A model generated the notes under the pieces. The model ran no database searches. It was not told the DNA's origin and saw only the letters and a program-made list of their open reading frames with translations. From Bradyrhizobium sp. BTAi1 (GTDB lineage Bacteria; Pseudomonadota; Alphaproteobacteria; Rhizobiales; Xanthobacteraceae), in contig NC_009485.1 of assembly GCF_000015165.1 (NCBI RefSeq), positions 4,731,501 through 4,795,500 of the forward strand: a stretch of DNA of 64,000 nucleotides. The letters are read 5' to 3'. Below are positions 9,601-16,034 of the stretch, piece after piece. Within the stretch, counting starts at the first letter, position 1; each line of letters starts with the position of its first letter. A program made the position numbers and the translations under genes.

Positions 9601-10147
9601 CATGACGCTGCAGCTCGATATAGAGGCGGTCGCCGAACAGGCTCGCCAGCCGCTCGCAGCGCTGCCCCGCCAGCGCCGCCATGTCGTGCTGGATGGCGAG
9701 CGAAATCGGGCCATCAGGCCCGCCGGTCAGCGCGATCAGGCCGTCGACACCCTCCTGCAGCCATTCGAACTTGATGTGCGGCGCCTGGTGCGTCGGCGTA
9801 TCCAGGAAGGCCCGCGAGTTCAGCCGCATCAGGTGCCGATAGCCCTCCTCGCGCGCCGCCAGCAGCACGATTCGCGACGGCTGCGCCACCGCCGCAGCGT
9901 TGCGGGCATTGGGATCCATGTCGCCGAAATCGATCGCGAGCTCGCAGCCGGCAATCGGCTGGATGCCATAGCCCGCCATCTTGTCGGAGAATTCAAGCGC
10001 ACCGAACATGTTGTCGGTATCGGTCAGCGCCAGCGCCGGCTGGCGGTCGGCCTTGGCGAGTTCGCCCAGCTTGCCGATCTTGATCGAGCCCTTCAGCAGC
10101 GAATAGGCGGAATGGACATGGAGATGGACGAATCCGGCGCTGGACAT
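6626..10147 (-). CDS. dnaE: DNA polymerase III alpha subunit
   Basis: 1173 residues, the replicative polymerase DnaE1. The N-terminus FVHLHVHSAYSLLKGS is the PHP domain. The palm carries PDFDIDF at residues 415-421, with catalytic Asp416 and Asp418. The finger region (GPGRGSGAGSLVAW and FNKSHAAAYALVSYHTAY), the helix-hairpin-helix region and the C-terminal OB domain (GIMGLSDPTGHFEAVLFSE) follow in order. The length fits alphaproteobacterial DnaE1 and not the SOS-associated DnaE2 (ImuC), which is found with imuA/imuB. The gene is normally next to lolD; here about 5 kb of other genes intervene. A 32-codon SOS-type gene lies 174 bases upstream on the same strand, so some dnaE1 transcription may come from that promoter. 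Confidence 0.98.
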   Translation of the reverse strand: MSSAGFVHLHVHSAYSLLKGSIKIGKLGELAKADRQPALALTDTDNMFGALEFSDKMAGYGIQPIAGCELAIDFGDMDPNARNAAAVAQPSRIVLLAAREEGYRHLMRLNSRAFLDTPTHQAPHIKFEWLQEGVDGLIALTGGPDGPISLAIQHDMAALAGQRCERLASLFGDRLYIELQRHGTDRERRVEGGLIDIAYGKGLPLVATNEPYFATADDYEAHDALLCIAGGHLIADTDRVQLTPDHRFKTRAEMAVLFADIPEALASTVEIAERCSYRPRTRKPILPFFTVGAGSGADAVDAASAEAAELKRQAEEGLARRLKVHGMAPGMTEEDYQKRLAFELDVITRMKYAGYFLIVSDFIKWAKAHGIPVGPGRGSGAGSLVAWVLTITDLDPMRFALLFERFLNPERVSMPDFDIDFCQDRRGEVISYVQQRYGRDQVAQIITFGTLQARGVLRDVGRVLQMPYGQVDKLTKLVPQNPAAPVTLAAAIEGEPKLQAFRDEDPVVARAFDIAMRLEGLTRHASTHAAGIVIGDRPLSELVPMYRDPKSDMPVTQFNMKWVEPAGLVKFDFLGLKTLTVLDVAVKLLKQRDVHVDLATLPIDDAASYQMLARGDVVGVFQVESQGMRRALIDMRPDRFEDIIALVALYRPGPMANIPTYCARKHGEEEAEYLHPILEPILKETFGVIIYQEQVMQVAQQMSGYSLGEADLLRRAMGKKIRAEMDKQRVRFVEGAVKNGVSKDQADTIFDLLAKFADYGFNKSHAAAYALVSYHTAYMKAHYPVEFIAASMTLDLNNTDKLSEFRAEAQRLGIKVEPPSINRSGPTFEVSGNTIFYALAALKGVGPQAIEMIVEARNKGGPFTSLADFASRVNPRAINKRIIETLAAAGAFDVLDKNRARVFAGADAIVAACQRAHEAATSGQNDMFGNAADAPAIILPNVENWLPAERLRREYDAIGFFLSGHPLDDYAAALKRLRVQSWAEFSRAVKTGATAGKVAATVVSRMERRTKTGNKMGIMGLSDPTGHFEAVLFSEGLAQYRDVLEPGAAVLLQLGAELQGEDVRARVLHAEPLDDAAAKTQRGLRIFLRDTKPLDSIVKRLQGPEAAANGAGGPAKSAAPPLAPRAGEGEVSLVMMLDLETEVEMKLPGRFKVSPQIAGAIKAVTGVVDVQQL

Positions 10148-10321
10148 GCTCGCCTTGCAACTTCTCTGAGGACTTCCGGGGATCAGTGCGGTGCGAGGGC
10201 CGACGGCCGGGCCTCACGGTTCCCTCGTCGACTCGCTTGCCGATGATAACGGATCAGCCCGTGCGAGTCGGGCCGCTCCCGCCGCTGTCCGGCTTTTCCC
10301 CAGCCGCCCCGATCAGAAACA

Positions 10322-10420
10322 TCAAAGCTGCGGAATGATTTGCGCCCAGAGCGCGATCATTCCGACGAACAGCGTGATCGACGCCAGTGCGGCGGCTTCT
10401 TCGACGAAAACCTTCAGCAT
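10322..10420 (-). CDS. 32-residue membrane peptide under double LexA box (candidate SOS division inhibitor)
   Basis: A 33-codon frame (99 bases) with ATG at 10418-10420 and TGA at 10322-10324. The ribosome-binding site is strong: AGGGAGGG about seven bases before the ATG. The peptide starts MLKVFVEEAAA, continues with a hydrophobic helix of about 17 residues (LASITLFVGMIALWAQI) and ends IIPQL, so it should be a single-pass inner-membrane peptide. Its promoter contains two perfect GTTC-N7-GTTC motifs. Size, membrane helix and SOS control recall Caulobacter SidA, a 29-residue SOS-induced membrane peptide that blocks division through FtsW/FtsN. Homology to SidA is not established here. A small unrelated membrane protein remains possible. 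Confidence 0.72.
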   Translation of the reverse strand: MLKVFVEEAAALASITLFVGMIALWAQIIPQL

Positions 10421-10439
10421 GGGGACCCTCCCTGAGCTA

Positions 10440-10481
10440 GAACATATGAAGAACAATGTTCCTTTTCTGTTCTCAGGTCAA
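10440..10481 (-). promoter_or_regulatory. SOS promoter with two perfect LexA boxes in opposite orientation
   Basis: GAAC-N7-GAAC at 10440-10454 and GTTC-N7-GTTC at 10458-10472 are both exact matches to the alphaproteobacterial LexA direct-repeat box. They are separated by AAT, so the whole is a large near-palindrome. On the minus strand, a -35 TTGACC (10476-10481) and a weak -10 CATTGT (10453-10458) with a 17-base spacer overlap the boxes, so bound LexA would block RNA polymerase. The box edge is 20 bases from the start codon of the 32-residue peptide gene. Confidence 0.82.
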
Positions 10482-10544
10482 GCGCGCCGCCGGCGACGGT
10501 GACCGGCCGCAACGAGACGTGGTTAATCCGCCCCGCTCGCGCAA

Positions 10545-10574
10545 GAAAAAGCCCCGGCGCGATCGCCGGGGCTT
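10545..10574 (-). terminator. rho-independent terminator of porin gene
   Basis: On the minus strand an 11-base GC-rich stem (arms 10549-10559 and 10564-10574, AAGCCCCGGCG) is followed by TTTTTC. It lies 43 bases past the stop of the porin gene. Confidence 0.85.
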
Positions 10575-10616
10575 GTGACTTGGTCGATGACTTGGCCGAT
10601 GGTCCGAGGAAAGGAC

Positions 10617-11330
10617 TCAGTACCGCGTCGCGACCGGGCCGCCGAATCGATAGTTCAGGCGGGCCGTGAACAGGTCAGCATCCTGCTTGATGCTGTCGGA
10701 ACCGAGCGCGCCGAAGCTCACGGTCTGGCGATCCATGAACAGATGGTCGTATTCGACGCCCAGCGACCAGTTCGGCGCAAAGCCGTATTCGAGGCCAGCA
10801 CCGACGACGCCGCCCCAACGGGTGTTGTCGTTGGAACCGAGGAACGCGCCGGTCGCGGCGTTGGTGATCGTGTAGGTGTTGCTGGTGATGGCCGCACCGC
10901 CCTTGGCGTAGACCAGCACGTTGTTGAAGGCGTAGCCGACCTGGCCGGTGAACAGACCGAACGCATCGGTCTTCGTGCGGTTGCGGGTGCCGAACAGCGC
11001 GCTCTGATTGTCACCGGCGAAGTCCGCCCAGTTGCCCTGCGCCTCGACGCCGAACACGAACTGACCCATCTGCCAGCGATAGCCAACTTGGCCGCCGATG
11101 GTGCCGCCCGACGAATCGTGCGAGCCCTCGCGACCGCCGCCAACGACATCCCACGTGTTGTGGGTCCAGCCGCCGCCACCGTTCACACCGATGTAGAAGC
11201 CGCTCCAGTCATAGATCGCGGCCATCACCGGCGGCGGCGCCTTCGTGTAGGGACGCGCGGCGAGATCCGCGGCAAGCGCCGGCGAGGCCAGCACCACGAG
11301 CGCCGTCGTCGTCAACAGAAGTTTCTTCAT
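10617..11330 (-). CDS. outer-membrane beta-barrel protein, Omp31/Omp25 type
   Basis: 237 residues. Signal peptide MKKLLLTTTALVVLASPALA, then the rhizobial porin signature YTKAPPPVMAAIYDWSGFY followed by alternating hydrophobic strands (GYRWQMGQFVFGVEAQGNWA, YGFAPNWSLGVEYDHLF), ending in Tyr as expected for BAM-assembled barrels. The family forms small eight-stranded barrels linked to envelope stability. The ATG at 11328-11330 is preferred over a TTG one codon upstream. It has its own terminator and is monocistronic. It is clearly paralogous to the barrel gene at 12099-12872. Confidence 0.93.
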   Translation of the reverse strand: MKKLLLTTTALVVLASPALAADLAARPYTKAPPPVMAAIYDWSGFYIGVNGGGGWTHNTWDVVGGGREGSHDSSGGTIGGQVGYRWQMGQFVFGVEAQGNWADFAGDNQSALFGTRNRTKTDAFGLFTGQVGYAFNNVLVYAKGGAAITSNTYTITNAATGAFLGSNDNTRWGGVVGAGLEYGFAPNWSLGVEYDHLFMDRQTVSFGALGSDSIKQDADLFTARLNYRFGGPVATRY

Positions 11331-11593
11331 CAATCCAGTCTCGTCTCATTTGGCCCCCAGGCCAGCCGCACCTCTTAACGATCTGCGCCACAATTGCTGT
11401 AGCCATGATGTCACAGGGCGCTGCTGAACGCGCCTCAGACATGACTGGAAATTAACCTGTAATCACAGTGTGTTGATGGAACTTTTTGATATGCAATCGG
11501 GAGCTGACCGACTACACACGAAGCGGCTCGCGCACACTGCTTCGCATGCTGTATGCCGGGTCAGGACATCAGGGGATGAAGGAGAGATCGGTG

Positions 11594-11929
11594 ATGCGTG
11601 GTGTGTTCTTCGCAACCTTGGCTGCAGCCGGCCTTGTGGTCGCAGCCCACGCGCCCGCGCAGGCGGTTGGCATCAGGCATCCGTTCTGTCTGCAGGGCGA
11701 TCAGTTTCCCGGCTTGAGCAATTGCACCTTCGACAGCTACGCGCAGTGCCAAGCGACTGCATCGGGACGCCTGCTCGCTTGCATCGCCAATCCTTATTTT
11801 GCCGGCGTCAGCGATGATCCGCGCGCAACGCCGTATCCCTATCCGAACCGGCAGCGCATCAAGCCACGTCCCCCGCGCCCGAATCCCTACGCGCCGCTGC
11901 CCAATCCCTTCGTGTTCGAAGAGGACTGA
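11594..11929 (+). CDS. DUF3551 family exported protein
   Basis: 111 residues from the ATG at 11594, placed seven bases after GAAGGAGAG. A signal peptide (MRGVFFATLAAAGLVVAAHAPAQA) leads into the DUF3551 signature: FCLQGD, PGLSNC, FDSYAQCQATASGR and CIANPYF, with four conserved Cys that probably form disulfides in the periplasm. The tail is Pro/Arg/Asn-rich (PRPPRPNPYAPLPNPF). DUF3551 proteins occur in many copies in Bradyrhizobium and have no known function. The gene stands alone on the plus strand between the two porin genes. Longer in-frame starts upstream lack a ribosome-binding site and would spoil the signal peptide. Confidence 0.88.
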   Translation: MRGVFFATLAAAGLVVAAHAPAQAVGIRHPFCLQGDQFPGLSNCTFDSYAQCQATASGRLLACIANPYFAGVSDDPRATPYPYPNRQRIKPRPPRPNPYAPLPNPFVFEED

Positions 11930-11991
11930 GTTCGAAGACGATCGCAATCATGCTGCGCTCCCACGGAAACGCATCATGATCTTTCTTCCTT

Positions 11992-12039
11992 GAGCATGGT
12001 CTTTTCGGAAAATCGGTTTCCGCTTTCCGGATCATGCTC
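11992..12039. repeat. dispersed palindromic intergenic repeat
   Basis: An imperfect palindrome beginning GAGCATGGTCTTTTCGGAAA and ending TTTCCGGATCATGCTC. I recognise it as a GAGCATGATCCGGAAA-type element scattered between genes in Bradyrhizobium and relatives. Here it lies between the DUF3551 gene and the second porin gene, where it could fold as a terminator-like stem for either side. Confidence 0.7.
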
Positions 12040-12098
12040 TGACGAACAGGATCGAGACGGAGGCAGGCGTGTCGCTCGCCTCCGCTCGACGAGCCGCT

Positions 12099-12872
12099 TC
12101 AGCGCATCATGCCGAAGCCCGGGCCGAACTTGTAGTTCAATCTGACGAGCCCGATGTCGACATCCTGCTTGATGCGATGAGTCATCGCAGGCGCGCCAGC
12201 GGCGTTGACGAAGTTCAGGTTCTTGTTGCCCAGGAAGATGTGATCGTACTCGACGCCGACCGACCAGTTCGGCGCGAAGCCATATTCCAGACCCGCACCG
12301 ATCGTGCCGCCCCACCGGGTGGTATTCGCTCGATCGAGCATGACATTCGTGTTCGTCGTGAAGGTGTCGTAGCGATCGCCGACGACCGCCGCGCCGCCCT
12401 TGATGTAGCCCAGAATGTTGTCGAAGGCGTAGCCGACCTGGCCGGTGAACAGGCCGAAGCCGTTGGTCCGCGAACGGTCGCTGACATTGGGCAGGATCAG
12501 GTTGCGATTGGTGCCCTTGAAGTTGGCCCAGTCGCCCTGCGCTTCGACGCCGAACACCCAGTTCGCCATCTGATAGCGATAGCCGACCTGACCACCGACG
12601 GCCGCACCGCCGCCGCCGGAGCAGCCCTCGCGATTGAGCGCCGGGTTGACCACGACGTTGGCGTTCTGAACCAGATTCCAGCAGTCTCGGCTGGAACCGC
12701 CACCGGCGTTGAAACCGACATAGAAGCCGCTCCAGTCATAGACCGTCGCCACCACGGCAGGTGGAGCCTTGGTGTAGGGACCCTTCTTCATCTGAAGGTC
12801 AGCAGCCAAGGCGGATGTCGCCGCGGCGATCGCGCCGAGTCCCACCGTTGCGCCGAAAAGCGTTTTCATCAT
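12099..12872 (-). CDS. outer-membrane beta-barrel protein, Omp31/Omp25 type (second copy)
   Basis: 257 residues. Starts MMKTLFGATVGLGAIAAATS with a signal peptide ending SALAAD. The ATG at 12870-12872 has GGAG six bases upstream. It shares YTKAPPAVVATVYDWSGFY, GYRYQMANWVFGVEAQGDWA, GLFTGQVGYAF and YGFAPNWSVGVEYDHIFLG with the porin at 10617-11330, so the two are paralogues that diverged in their loops. This copy has a Cys pair in the first loops (DCWN, EGCSGGG), possibly a disulfide. It ends FGMMR rather than in an aromatic residue, slightly atypical for a barrel. Expected location: outer membrane. Confidence 0.92.
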   Translation of the reverse strand: MMKTLFGATVGLGAIAAATSALAADLQMKKGPYTKAPPAVVATVYDWSGFYVGFNAGGGSSRDCWNLVQNANVVVNPALNREGCSGGGGAAVGGQVGYRYQMANWVFGVEAQGDWANFKGTNRNLILPNVSDRSRTNGFGLFTGQVGYAFDNILGYIKGGAAVVGDRYDTFTTNTNVMLDRANTTRWGGTIGAGLEYGFAPNWSVGVEYDHIFLGNKNLNFVNAAGAPAMTHRIKQDVDIGLVRLNYKFGPGFGMMR

Positions 12873-12905
12873 CGAACTCCGTAGCTTCTGTCCCAAGGTC
12901 CCCAA

Positions 12906-13333
12906 ACCCTCTGTTCCAACTCAAATACATGCAGCGCGGCAAGGCGACGGTGCATTCGCAACGCGCTTCACCGAGATCACTTGATGAGCAGATTAGAAGC
13001 GTTCTTTCCGGCTTTTATGGGATTGGGCGCAAACGCCTGTTTTCAAAGGACTTGGCGACACTCTGAACAAACAACTAACAGGATATAAGGAAGAGTCGTG
13101 GCCGGCGTCGCGCGCACGCCACAATACGAGACGCACATCGTTGCCGAAATCACGGCGCGCCGCGTCACATCACCGTCGCCTTGAGGTCCCAGTCGTGAAT
13201 TCTTCACGACAACCGATCACCTTGCGAATGCTTGGCATCATCATACGCAAAACCGACGATTGTATGGTGGCTCACTACACGGCAGCTCGGAACTCAGCGA
13301 CCAAGCGCGTCCCCGCTCGTTCGGTAGAAGCCC
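12906..13333. other. intergenic region, no gene recognised
   Basis: About 430 bases upstream of the second porin gene and downstream of the MmyB-like regulator. The AT content is higher than in the surroundings, consistent with a promoter region for the porin gene, but I cannot place -35/-10 elements with confidence. Short open frames here lack convincing coding character. Confidence 0.5.
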
Positions 13334-14107
13334 TCAAATCGTGTAGTAGATCGCAAGCTTCAGCGCAGGATCGTCATTGGCCTGGAACGTCGCGTAGCGA
13401 AGCCTGACGCGCCCCTTCTTCGGATGTTCGAGCAGCTTCTCGCCGGCGACCGGACCGTTGATATCGTGAGCTGCCCACAGCTCCTCGAATTCGCGACTGC
13501 CGCGTCGCAGCCGCGCGATCAGATCAAGGAAGGCAGGATCACCCGCCCACAGATCATAGGTTGCGCGAAACTGCGCGACCATCCGTTTCGCCAGCTCCTT
13601 CCATTGCGCACCAAACAGCCGGCGCACGCCCGGCACGCACAGCATCAGCAGCAGCGTGTTGCGCTCGTCGTCGGCCAGCTGTGAGAACCCGAAGATCTCG
13701 TCCGCCGCGGCGTTCCACGCCAACACGTCCCATCGCCGTCCGGAGATGTAGGCGGGCTGGTTCAGACTCTGCACCAGCTCGCGCAATCCGGCCGGCACCT
13801 GCTCGCGCACGAACGGCTTGCGCAGGGGATTGCTCGCCAGCGCCTTGAGATGCGCATGTTCCGTTCGGTTGAGGCGAAGGGCACGCGCCAGCGCATCGAT
13901 GGTCGCGGATGACGGCTTCACCGCGCGGCCCTGCTCGAGCCGGATGTACCAGTCGACGCCGATCCCAGCGAGATCGGCAACCTCCTCCCGGCGCAGCCCG
14001 GCCGTGCGCCGTCGCCGCCCAGTCGCAAGCCCGACCGCTTGCGGCGTCAGCCTCTCGCGCCGCGAGCGCAGGAAGTTTCCGAGTTCGGCATGCCTTGGAT
14101 CACTCAT
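13334..14107 (-). CDS. XRE-type regulator with MmyB-like ligand-binding domain
   Basis: 257 residues. The N-terminal helix-turn-helix (about 10-75) reads LGNFLRSRRERLTP, TAGLRREEVADLAGIGVDWYIRLEQG. The second part (about 105-255) is the MmyB-like PAS-fold domain, recognisable from PAYISGRRWDVLAWNAAADEIFG, DDERNTLLLML and the C-terminal VRLRYATFQANDDPALKLAIY. Such regulators typically control a divergently transcribed oxidoreductase and sense a small lipophilic ligand. That fits here: the start faces the dehydrogenase gene at 14231 across 123 bases. Confidence 0.92.
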   Translation of the reverse strand: MSDPRHAELGNFLRSRRERLTPQAVGLATGRRRRTAGLRREEVADLAGIGVDWYIRLEQGRAVKPSSATIDALARALRLNRTEHAHLKALASNPLRKPFVREQVPAGLRELVQSLNQPAYISGRRWDVLAWNAAADEIFGFSQLADDERNTLLLMLCVPGVRRLFGAQWKELAKRMVAQFRATYDLWAGDPAFLDLIARLRRGSREFEELWAAHDINGPVAGEKLLEHPKKGRVRLRYATFQANDDPALKLAIYYTI

Positions 14108-14230
14108 ATGCGTTCCCGCGCCAGCGCGTTCCCAAAGTGGGCTTCCACAATCCTAGGATAATACCAGGTCTTCTTGCGCGACGCATAGACCGCCATGCTC
14201 GGCCACCGCCATCGGGAATGGAGAAGGGTC
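14108..14230. promoter_or_regulatory. divergent regulator/oxidoreductase promoter region with short palindromes
   Basis: A shared 123-base spacer. It contains GTGG-GCTT-CCAC (14137-14148) and TCCTAGGA (14151-14158), either of which could be an operator for the MmyB-like regulator. GGATAAT (14156-14162) could serve as a plus-strand -10. No clear -35 was found. Confidence 0.35.
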
Positions 14231-15310
14231 ATGAAAGCAGCCGTGCTGAAACGCTTTGGAGTGCCGCTCGATATCGAGCAGGTCGAGGCCCCCGTGCTCG
14301 GCACCGGCGAGGTCATCGTCGACATCGTCGCGGCGGGCGTTCTGTCCTATGCGAATGAGGTGTTCAGCGGCGAACGGCAGTACCTGCTGGAGCTGCCGGT
14401 CGTTCCAGGGACCGGCGGTATCGGCCGGGTCCGTGCACTCGGCCCCGATGCGACACATCTTGCGATCGGCGACTGGGTGTTCTGCGACCCGACGGTCCGC
14501 TCGCGCGATGCCGATCTCGCGCCCGACATCACGCTGCAGGGCTTGAGCGCGCGCGGCCCGGGCGGGCTGAAGCTGCAACAGCATTTTCGTCACGGCTCTT
14601 TCGCCGAGCGCATGCTGCTGCCGACGGAGAACGCCAAGCCGATCGGCCGCATCGACGCGCAGGAGGCCGCGCATTGGTGCGCGCTCGGCACCCTGCTCGT
14701 CCCCTATGGCGGCTTTCTTGCGGCCAATCTGCAAGCCGGAGAGACCGTGCTGATCAGCGGCGCGACCGGCAGGTTCGGCAGTGCCGCGGTCGCGGTGGCG
14801 CTTGCCATGGGAGCCGCAGCGGTCGTGGCACCCGGCCGCAACGAGACCATGCTGGCCGAACTGCAGCGCAGGTTCGGGCCACGCGTCCGTCCCGTCAGAC
14901 TGTCAGGCGACGAGAACGAGGACACCGAGCGCATGATGCGCGCCGCACCTGGCCCGATCGACTGCGTGCTCGACATCATGCCGCCGTCGGTCACGACGAC
15001 GGTGGTGCGCTCCGCGGTGATGACCGTGCGTCCTTACGGCCGCGTCGTCCTGATGGGCGGCGTCGGGATGCTCGGCGGTGCCGCGCTCGAACTGCCCTAC
15101 CCCTGGATCATGCGCAATTGCGTCACCATCCACGGCGCCTGGATGTATCCGCCAAGCGCGACGGTCAGGATGGTGGCATTGATCCGGGCCGGCCTGCTCG
15201 ATCTCGCTCAGTTCGAACCGACCTGTTTCGATCTCGATCACGCCAACGAGGCGGTCGCCCATGCCGCCGCCCATCGCGAACCGTTCAAGATGACCGTCAT
15301 CAGGCCTTGA
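14231..15310 (+). CDS. medium-chain dehydrogenase/reductase, quinone-oxidoreductase-like
   Basis: 359 residues from MKAAVLKRFGVPLDIEQVEA, the usual start of this family, with GGAGAAGGG just upstream. An N-terminal GroES-like fold (1-125) is followed by a Rossmann domain containing LISGATGRFGSAAVAVALAMG for NAD(P) binding. The catalytic and structural zinc Cys ligands of alcohol dehydrogenases are absent, so a zinc-independent NAD(P)H:quinone or enone reductase is more likely than an alcohol dehydrogenase. The substrate is unknown. The divergent MmyB-like regulator is the probable repressor. Confidence 0.85.
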   Translation: MKAAVLKRFGVPLDIEQVEAPVLGTGEVIVDIVAAGVLSYANEVFSGERQYLLELPVVPGTGGIGRVRALGPDATHLAIGDWVFCDPTVRSRDADLAPDITLQGLSARGPGGLKLQQHFRHGSFAERMLLPTENAKPIGRIDAQEAAHWCALGTLLVPYGGFLAANLQAGETVLISGATGRFGSAAVAVALAMGAAAVVAPGRNETMLAELQRRFGPRVRPVRLSGDENEDTERMMRAAPGPIDCVLDIMPPSVTTTVVRSAVMTVRPYGRVVLMGGVGMLGGAALELPYPWIMRNCVTIHGAWMYPPSATVRMVALIRAGLLDLAQFEPTCFDLDHANEAVAHAAAHREPFKMTVIRP

Positions 15311-15325
15311 GCCCGGCCGAGCCGT

Positions 15326-16027
15326 TCAGTCGAGCTCGACCACCTTGCCGCCGACGATGGAGACGCGCCGGTCCATGCGGCCGGCCAGCTCCATGTTGTG
15401 GGTCGCGATCAGCATGGCGACGCGGGTCGCCTTCACGAGCTGCATCAAGGCGTGGAAGACGTGATCGGCCGTGCCGGGGTCGAGATTGCCCGTCGGCTCG
15501 TCGGCCAGCAGCGCGCGCGGGGCGTTGGCGACCGCGCGCGCGATCGCGACGCGCTGCTGCTCGCCGCCGGACAGTTCGGCCGGACGGTGCTTGATGCGCT
15601 CGCCGAGGCCCAGATAGGCCAGGATCTCGGTCGCCCGCTTCACCGTCTCGGAGCGCTTCAGACCGCGGATCATCTGCGGCAGCATCACATTCTCCAGCGC
15701 CGTGAACTCCGGCAACAGCCGGTGCGACTGGTAGACGAAACCGATGTCGGTGCGGCGCATCTGGGTGCGCTCGATATCGGTGAGCTGCGAGGTCGGCACT
15801 CCCGCGACATACACCTCGCCCTCGTCGGGGCTTTCGAGCAGTCCCGCGATATGCAGCAGCGTCGATTTACCCGACCCTGACGGGGCCACCAGCGCGACCG
15901 ACTGCCCAGCCCATAAAGCGAGCTTGGCGCCGTCCAGAATGGTCAGCTGCCGCTCGCCCTGCATGTACTGTCGCTTGATCTCATGGAGATAAACAACAGG
16001 TACATCCTCCGCCCCCTGCTCGTCCAT
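15326..16027 (-). CDS. lolD: lipoprotein-releasing system ATPase LolD
   Basis: 233 residues. ABC ATPase of the LolCDE complex, which extracts outer-membrane lipoproteins from the inner membrane and passes them to LolA. Walker A is APSGSGKST (first Gly replaced by Ala), the signature is LSGGEQQR, Walker B is ALLADEP with the catalytic Glu, and the switch His is in IATHN. It begins seven bases after the lolC/E stop, and the LolD-type sequence IGFVYQSHRLLPEFTALENVMLP supports the assignment over MacB or FtsE. Confidence 0.95.
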   Translation of the reverse strand: MDEQGAEDVPVVYLHEIKRQYMQGERQLTILDGAKLALWAGQSVALVAPSGSGKSTLLHIAGLLESPDEGEVYVAGVPTSQLTDIERTQMRRTDIGFVYQSHRLLPEFTALENVMLPQMIRGLKRSETVKRATEILAYLGLGERIKHRPAELSGGEQQRVAIARAVANAPRALLADEPTGNLDPGTADHVFHALMQLVKATRVAMLIATHNMELAGRMDRRVSIVGGKVVELD

Positions 16028-16034
16028 CAGCGCC

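Noticed and set aside
6626..10147. SOS mutagenic polymerase DnaE2 because of the nearby LexA boxes
   Set aside because: The length, PHP domain and neighbourhood fit replicative DnaE1; imuA and imuB are not present. The boxes belong to the small peptide gene.
7397..10246. A 949-codon plus-strand open frame opposite dnaE1
   Set aside because: Exact antisense of an essential conserved gene, with the usual shadow composition; no family similarity.
12057..12084. Terminator for the second porin gene (CGGAGGC...GCCTCCG)
   Set aside because: Short stem with a long loop and no U-tract on the minus strand; too weak to list.
13099..13188. Short GTG-started frame after AGGAAGAG in the region upstream of the second porin gene
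   Set aside because: About 29 codons, no hydrophobic or known motif, and no conserved context; the ribosome-binding-like sequence can occur by chance.
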